This document shows positions 5,748 through 8,878 of a stretch of DNA of 8,878 bases, in pieces; positions within the stretch are counted from its first letter, which is position 1, and each line of letters opens with the position of its first letter. A program made the translations under genes and the position numbers. The notes under the pieces are model-generated. The model was not told the origin of the DNA and made no database searches. It saw nothing but the letters and a program-made list of their open reading frames with translations. The DNA comes from UBA12474 sp964549625. Its GTDB lineage: Bacteria > Babelota > Babeliae > Babelales > Babelaceae. The stretch is from NCBI GenBank assembly GCA_964549625.1, contig CAZJVA010000016.1:1-8878 (forward strand). The letters run 5' to 3'.

Positions 5748-6761
5748 ATGCTGGCAGGTTTTTTTTCGCGTAGTTTTGGTCTTTTTTGCATTTGGGGTGG
5801 CACCGTTTTGGGCGCATTTGTCTTGGCTTTTGTTGCCTATCTTGCGTTTATTAAGGTAGCGCGTCGCTATTTTCGTTCCGGTGTTAGGGAATACATAGAG
5901 GATATACATGCTCAGAAAGGGACAACGCCGACCATGGGGGGCCTTGTTTTTGTAGGTTTGACCGCTTTGGGGATATCGATTATTTATTGGGTTAATTCTG
6001 ATATACGCTTATTGTCCTTGTTGTTTCTTTTGGTTGGATCTGCTTTGATTGGCGCGTGGGATGATGTATGCAAGGTTTTTTTTGGGCGAGGTATTGTCGA
6101 GCGGCAAAAGCTTGTTGCACAAATTATGGTTGCCCTGGGGGCCTTGTTAATCTGGTATATTTGCGTTGGGCCCTTGTTTCCCGATGCGATTTTCTTTGAT
6201 CTTGGTCGGACGATAAGCTTGCCGATTGGAGCGTTTGGTTTTGTACTTTGGAGCCTCTGGGTCATTGTTTCTACCTATAATTGCGTCAATTTTACGGATG
6301 GGCTGGATGGACTTGCGGGTGGCGTTTTGGCGGTTAACGTTGCATTTTTTGGGCTCTTTGCAATGGTGCTTGGTGAGTATGAATTGGCGCTTGTTTTGGC
6401 TATGTTATTAGGCAGTATAATGGCGTTTTTATGGTTCAATATGCACCCGGCGCGTATTTTTATGGGGGACTTGGGCGCGCTGAGCGCGGGGGCAGTTTTG
6501 GCGCTAATTGCGCTTATGTTGCGTATGGAGTTGGCTATTGTCTTGGTTGGGGCGGTTTTTGTGCTCGAAGGTGTTTCAGTGATTTTGCAAAAGGTTTGGG
6601 TGCGGTTGTTCCGGCAGCGGATTTTTTTACTGGCTCCCTTGCATCATCACTTTGAAAAGTGCGGAGTTCCTGAGGTACAAATTACAAATCGTGCGATATT
6701 GTTTACGCTTCTTATGGCTCTTTTTACCGCATTACTGTATATGTTGCCCGCTTGTTGGTAG
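5748..6761 (+). CDS. mraY: Phospho-N-acetylmuramoyl-pentapeptide transferase MraY, 337 aa
   Basis: MraY moves phospho-MurNAc-pentapeptide from UDP onto undecaprenyl phosphate in the inner membrane, making lipid I, the first membrane step of peptidoglycan synthesis. Family marks in order are TPTMGGL (60-66), the catalytic aspartate pair Asp105-Asp106 (WDDVCKV), NFTDGLDGLAGG (181-192), FMGDLGALSAGA with the third catalytic Asp241, and APLHHHFE (296-303), the histidine loop. About ten hydrophobic helices are present. ATG 5748 is chosen over ATG 5724 because a GGGGGGA site lies 6 bases upstream; 5724 has none. The product is somewhat shorter than E. coli MraY (360 aa), mainly by a short N-terminus and loops, with all catalytic residues kept. 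No mur or fts genes are next to it, unlike the usual dcw cluster. Its last 30 bp overlap the convergent permease gene. The coding strand is strongly G/T-rich (TTG for Leu). Confidence 0.95.
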   Translation: MLAGFFSRSFGLFCIWGGTVLGAFVLAFVAYLAFIKVARRYFRSGVREYIEDIHAQKGTTPTMGGLVFVGLTALGISIIYWVNSDIRLLSLLFLLVGSALIGAWDDVCKVFFGRGIVERQKLVAQIMVALGALLIWYICVGPLFPDAIFFDLGRTISLPIGAFGFVLWSLWVIVSTYNCVNFTDGLDGLAGGVLAVNVAFFGLFAMVLGEYELALVLAMLLGSIMAFLWFNMHPARIFMGDLGALSAGAVLALIALMLRMELAIVLVGAVFVLEGVSVILQKVWVRLFRQRIFLLAPLHHHFEKCGVPEVQITNRAILFTLLMALFTALLYMLPACW

Positions 6762-8051
6762 TTCATGAGAAAAGTAGTTTTTTAGTCCATGAAGAAGCAA
6801 TCCCAGTAGAAGCAGTAGCGCATAGACTGTATATGGTAGAAAACCGAAAGTCGCACCTTCGGCAAAGATCGAATAAATGAGTATTGAACAGGTTAGGCTA
6901 GCAAAAAGAGCGGTAATTTGGGCAGTGACAGATATTTTGCGGGAAATGCCCAAGAAGGCTAAAGTTCCAATGCTGTAGGCTAAGACATTGGCGCTTGCAG
7001 ATATGCGCTGCAAGAAGTAAATATTCGTATTTGATCCAATTAGGTAGGCGATCTCGATGCAAATGGCGACTATCGTAACCCAAACAGGCGCATTGTAGTG
7101 GTTAATTTTTTTTAGAAAGCGTGCGCCGGGAATAAGGTTTCGATTTGCCAGGGTATGAAGATTCCAGATGTTGCTCGATAAAATGCTGTAGCTTGAGCCG
7201 AGTGCAGAAGATGCAATACCCGTGATTGTTGCAGCAAGGATAGCGGCTCCTATTTGTGGATACCGCCCAAGTGTTTGTTCAATTATTAAGGCAAAAGGTT
7301 CACGAAAATCTGTTACAAAGGCAAGGTCGCAACCTAAGGCCCCAACAAAAATAATTTGTAGAGCGGTGACAAGCGACAGGGTGAATAAGAACGAAAACAG
7401 GATTATGCGAGGTGCATTTTTTGCTGCATTGGGTATTTGGTTGCCAAGAGAGCAGCTTGCTTCAAAGCCTGCGAAAGCAAAAAGAACTAATGGAAAGGTG
7501 GCAGGTAGTGTACACCAACTCTCTATACAGCTCATAAGGTTGGTTATTTTTAGCAATGAAAGTCCCGCAAAGATGCCACTAGCAAGAGGGAGTAGCTTGA
7601 GTATTAGGAAAAATAGTTGCATCGGAAGGCCGGTCTTAAGACTAAAAAAGATGAGCAAGCCAAACAGGCCGATAAGAATGATGTCAACAAGGAGATACCA
7701 AGGACCTATTGCAGGAAAAAAAAGGCCACAAGAGGTGGTGAAGATATGGACGCCTAATGCGGCGGCGGCGAGCTTGCCTACGAAATAGCCCCAGGATGTT
7801 ATAAAGCCGACGAGCGGGTGAACATATGATCCAATTTCGAAAAAAGTTGCGCCGGGATGAAACGATAAGAGTTTGGAAAATGTTTGTATAAGAGGAAGGA
7901 GCATAAGTCCGACAATAGGATACGCGAAAATACTTAGAGCGCCCGAAGCTTTGGCAAGCTGTGCAATGTTGATAAAGATACCTGAACCGAGCATGATGTT
8001 TATGGTAATAAGCGTAGCAATTAAGGGAGAGATTGTCGGCTTTGCTTGCAT
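6732..8051 (-). CDS. APC-superfamily amino acid permease, 439 aa
   Basis: A very hydrophobic protein with about twelve membrane helices and the length usual for the amino acid-polyamine-organocation (APC) superfamily. TM1 holds the unwound substrate-binding motif GSGIF (22-26). The TM6 region has FAFAGFE (191-197) followed by a polar QIPNAAKNAPR stretch, the usual loop after TM6. NAPVWVT before a later helix is also typical. It should bring in or exchange an amino acid or amine across the inner membrane; the substrate cannot be told from sequence, and AdiC/YjeH-like antiporters or importers are both possible. Its ATG shares one base with the methyltransferase stop (TAATG), with AAGGAG 6 bases upstream, so the two are co-transcribed and probably translationally coupled. 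The 3' end overlaps mraY by 30 bp tail to tail. Confidence 0.9.
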   Translation of the reverse strand: MQAKPTISPLIATLITINIMLGSGIFINIAQLAKASGALSIFAYPIVGLMLLPLIQTFSKLLSFHPGATFFEIGSYVHPLVGFITSWGYFVGKLAAAALGVHIFTTSCGLFFPAIGPWYLLVDIILIGLFGLLIFFSLKTGLPMQLFFLILKLLPLASGIFAGLSLLKITNLMSCIESWCTLPATFPLVLFAFAGFEASCSLGNQIPNAAKNAPRIILFSFLFTLSLVTALQIIFVGALGCDLAFVTDFREPFALIIEQTLGRYPQIGAAILAATITGIASSALGSSYSILSSNIWNLHTLANRNLIPGARFLKKINHYNAPVWVTIVAICIEIAYLIGSNTNIYFLQRISASANVLAYSIGTLAFLGISRKISVTAQITALFASLTCSILIYSIFAEGATFGFLPYTVYALLLLLGLLLHGLKNYFSHELPTSGQHIQ

Positions 8052-8824
8052 TATGCTCCTTTTATTTGGGTTATGTGGTACAGCGCAATTGCGCCGGCAA
8101 TTGCGGCATTGAGACTTTCGGTTGAATCTTGGATAGGGATTGTTGCTTGATGCATTGATTCTTTAATCCACTGTTCGGGAATACCGTGTGCTTCGTTTCC
8201 TACGATAATAAGCTGGGAGCGTTTGCTACTTGTAGGTAGATCACGCAGTGGTACACCACCTTCGGGTACGAGGGCAATGAGATCAGCCGAATCATGTTGT
8301 GCTTTTTTTAGTAGCTCCTGCCAACTCATTAGACGTATTTTGGCGTGTGCTAAAGCACCGGCACTACTTTGTATAACTTTAGGATGGTAGGGTGATACTC
8401 CTCCAAGCATAATGCATTCAATACCAAAGGCTGTGGCCGTTCGCAAGAGGGTTCCTACATTACCTGGGTCCTGGAGTTCAGCCAGTACTAATGCGGTACC
8501 AAGGGGTGTATCTGCTTTTGGCTGAATTGGCGCAAAGATACCTATTAAGCCGCTGGGTGATGTTGCCGTGCTTAATGTTTTTATTATTTCGGTACTTGTT
8601 TGAACAATGAGGTCATCAGAGACTTTTTGTTCGTCGGCCCACGCAACCATTTCTTGTGTACAGAGCAGGGTATGCAGGGTGAAATGTGACGAGTGCAGGA
8701 ATGGTTCACAAGCGCGTTTGCCCTCAACAAAAATAAGCGGGACTTCTTTTTTGCGTGTATGAGCAGATTGATGCTTTTTAAGTTCTTTGATAAGGGGATT
8801 TTGAAGGGAAGTTATGATTTTCAT
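8051..8824 (-). CDS. TrmH/SpoU-family RNA 2'-O-ribose methyltransferase, 257 aa
   Basis: A SPOUT (SpoU) methyltransferase that uses S-adenosylmethionine to methylate a ribose 2'-OH in rRNA or tRNA. The N-terminal part (residues 1-100, with FVEGKRACE at 32-40) is the SpoU substrate-binding domain. The catalytic knot follows: motif 1 DPGNVGTLLRTA (119-130) with Asn122 and Arg128, motif 2 IIVGNEAHGIP (206-216), and motif 3 STESLNAAIAGAIALY (234-249). The architecture is closest to RlmB/YsgA/AviRb-type enzymes; the exact nucleotide cannot be assigned. Length is normal. The ATG at 8824 has no visible Shine-Dalgarno site, but it starts one base after the stop of an upstream frame, so translation may depend on coupling. 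The downstream permease starts within its stop codon. Confidence 0.93.
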   Translation of the reverse strand: MKIITSLQNPLIKELKKHQSAHTRKKEVPLIFVEGKRACEPFLHSSHFTLHTLLCTQEMVAWADEQKVSDDLIVQTSTEIIKTLSTATSPSGLIGIFAPIQPKADTPLGTALVLAELQDPGNVGTLLRTATAFGIECIMLGGVSPYHPKVIQSSAGALAHAKIRLMSWQELLKKAQHDSADLIALVPEGGVPLRDLPTSSKRSQLIIVGNEAHGIPEQWIKESMHQATIPIQDSTESLNAAIAGAIALYHITQIKGA

Positions 8825-8825
8825 C

Positions 8826-8878
8826 TTATATTTCGTTTTTTAAAATTTGTTCACGTATTTGTTTCATAGTACGTACCA
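8826..8878 (-). CDS. C-terminal end of an upstream minus-strand gene (partial)
   Basis: On the minus strand a frame enters from the right edge and stays open to TAA at 8828-8826, giving the last residues VRTMKQIREQILKNEI. The stop lies one base before the methyltransferase ATG, which lacks its own Shine-Dalgarno site. This is the spacing expected of an operon. Only 16 residues are visible, so no function can be named, and the frame could be open by chance. Confidence 0.45.
   Translation of the reverse strand, partial: VRTMKQIREQILKNEI

Noticed and set aside
7222..7788. Plus-strand 188-codon ORF antisense to the permease
   Set aside because: It is a reverse-strand shadow of a clear 12-helix transporter; its Lys/Arg/Pro-rich product is what reversed hydrophobic codons give.
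1..8878. tRNA, rRNA, CRISPR array, insertion sequence or prophage
   Set aside because: No cloverleaf with T-loop/D-loop signatures, no regular repeat-spacer array, and no transposase or phage gene was seen on either strand.

Overview
This window looks like chromosomal DNA from a Gram-negative-type bacterium of moderate, slightly AT-leaning composition. It carries normal bacterial housekeeping genes (MnmG, MraY, a SpoU-type rRNA/tRNA methyltransferase, FluC/CrcB, a Nudix hydrolase) together with several short secreted or membrane-anchored proteins that I do not recognise. mraY stands outside any division/cell-wall cluster, mnmG is not followed by rsmG, and a lone APC amino acid permease is present. 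That mix would suit a reduced, host-associated lineage (for example Dependentiae/TM6 or another intracellular group), but this is a low-confidence inference from context. No tRNA, rRNA, CRISPR array, transposon or prophage gene was seen.

Layout, left to right. Positions 1-367 (minus) are the N-terminal part of a signal-bearing, probably lipid-anchored orphan protein that runs off the left edge. 368-641 is an intergenic stretch with no supported gene. 642-809 (minus) is a 55-codon ORF with a well-formed promoter and Shine-Dalgarno site. crcB (1071-1436, plus) faces a Nudix Ap4A-hydrolase-like gene (1442-1882, minus) tail to tail. Next come two unknown minus-strand membrane proteins, of 59 aa (2058-2237) and about 141 aa (2379-2804), separated by a strong hairpin terminator and a new promoter. 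mnmG (2934-4769, minus) follows. A perfect 14-bp-stem terminator at 4827-4860 ends the next minus-strand gene, a 222-aa secreted orphan (4901-5569). A divergent promoter region separates that gene from mraY (5748-6761, plus). The right end is a minus-strand operon: the last codons of an unknown gene, then a TrmH/SpoU methyltransferase, then the APC permease. The two complete genes are joined by a TAATG overlap, and the permease overlaps the mraY 3' end by 30 bp.

Most genes lie on the minus strand, yet the plus strand is G-rich over C even inside minus-strand genes. This suggests the plus strand is the leading strand and that most of these genes face the replication fork. The recognised genes cover tRNA modification, peptidoglycan lipid I synthesis, RNA methylation, nucleotide clean-up, fluoride export and amino acid transport; they do not form one pathway. 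I see no convincing new multi-gene system. The most novel-looking content is the set of small orphan membrane or secreted proteins and their clear individual promoters and terminators.
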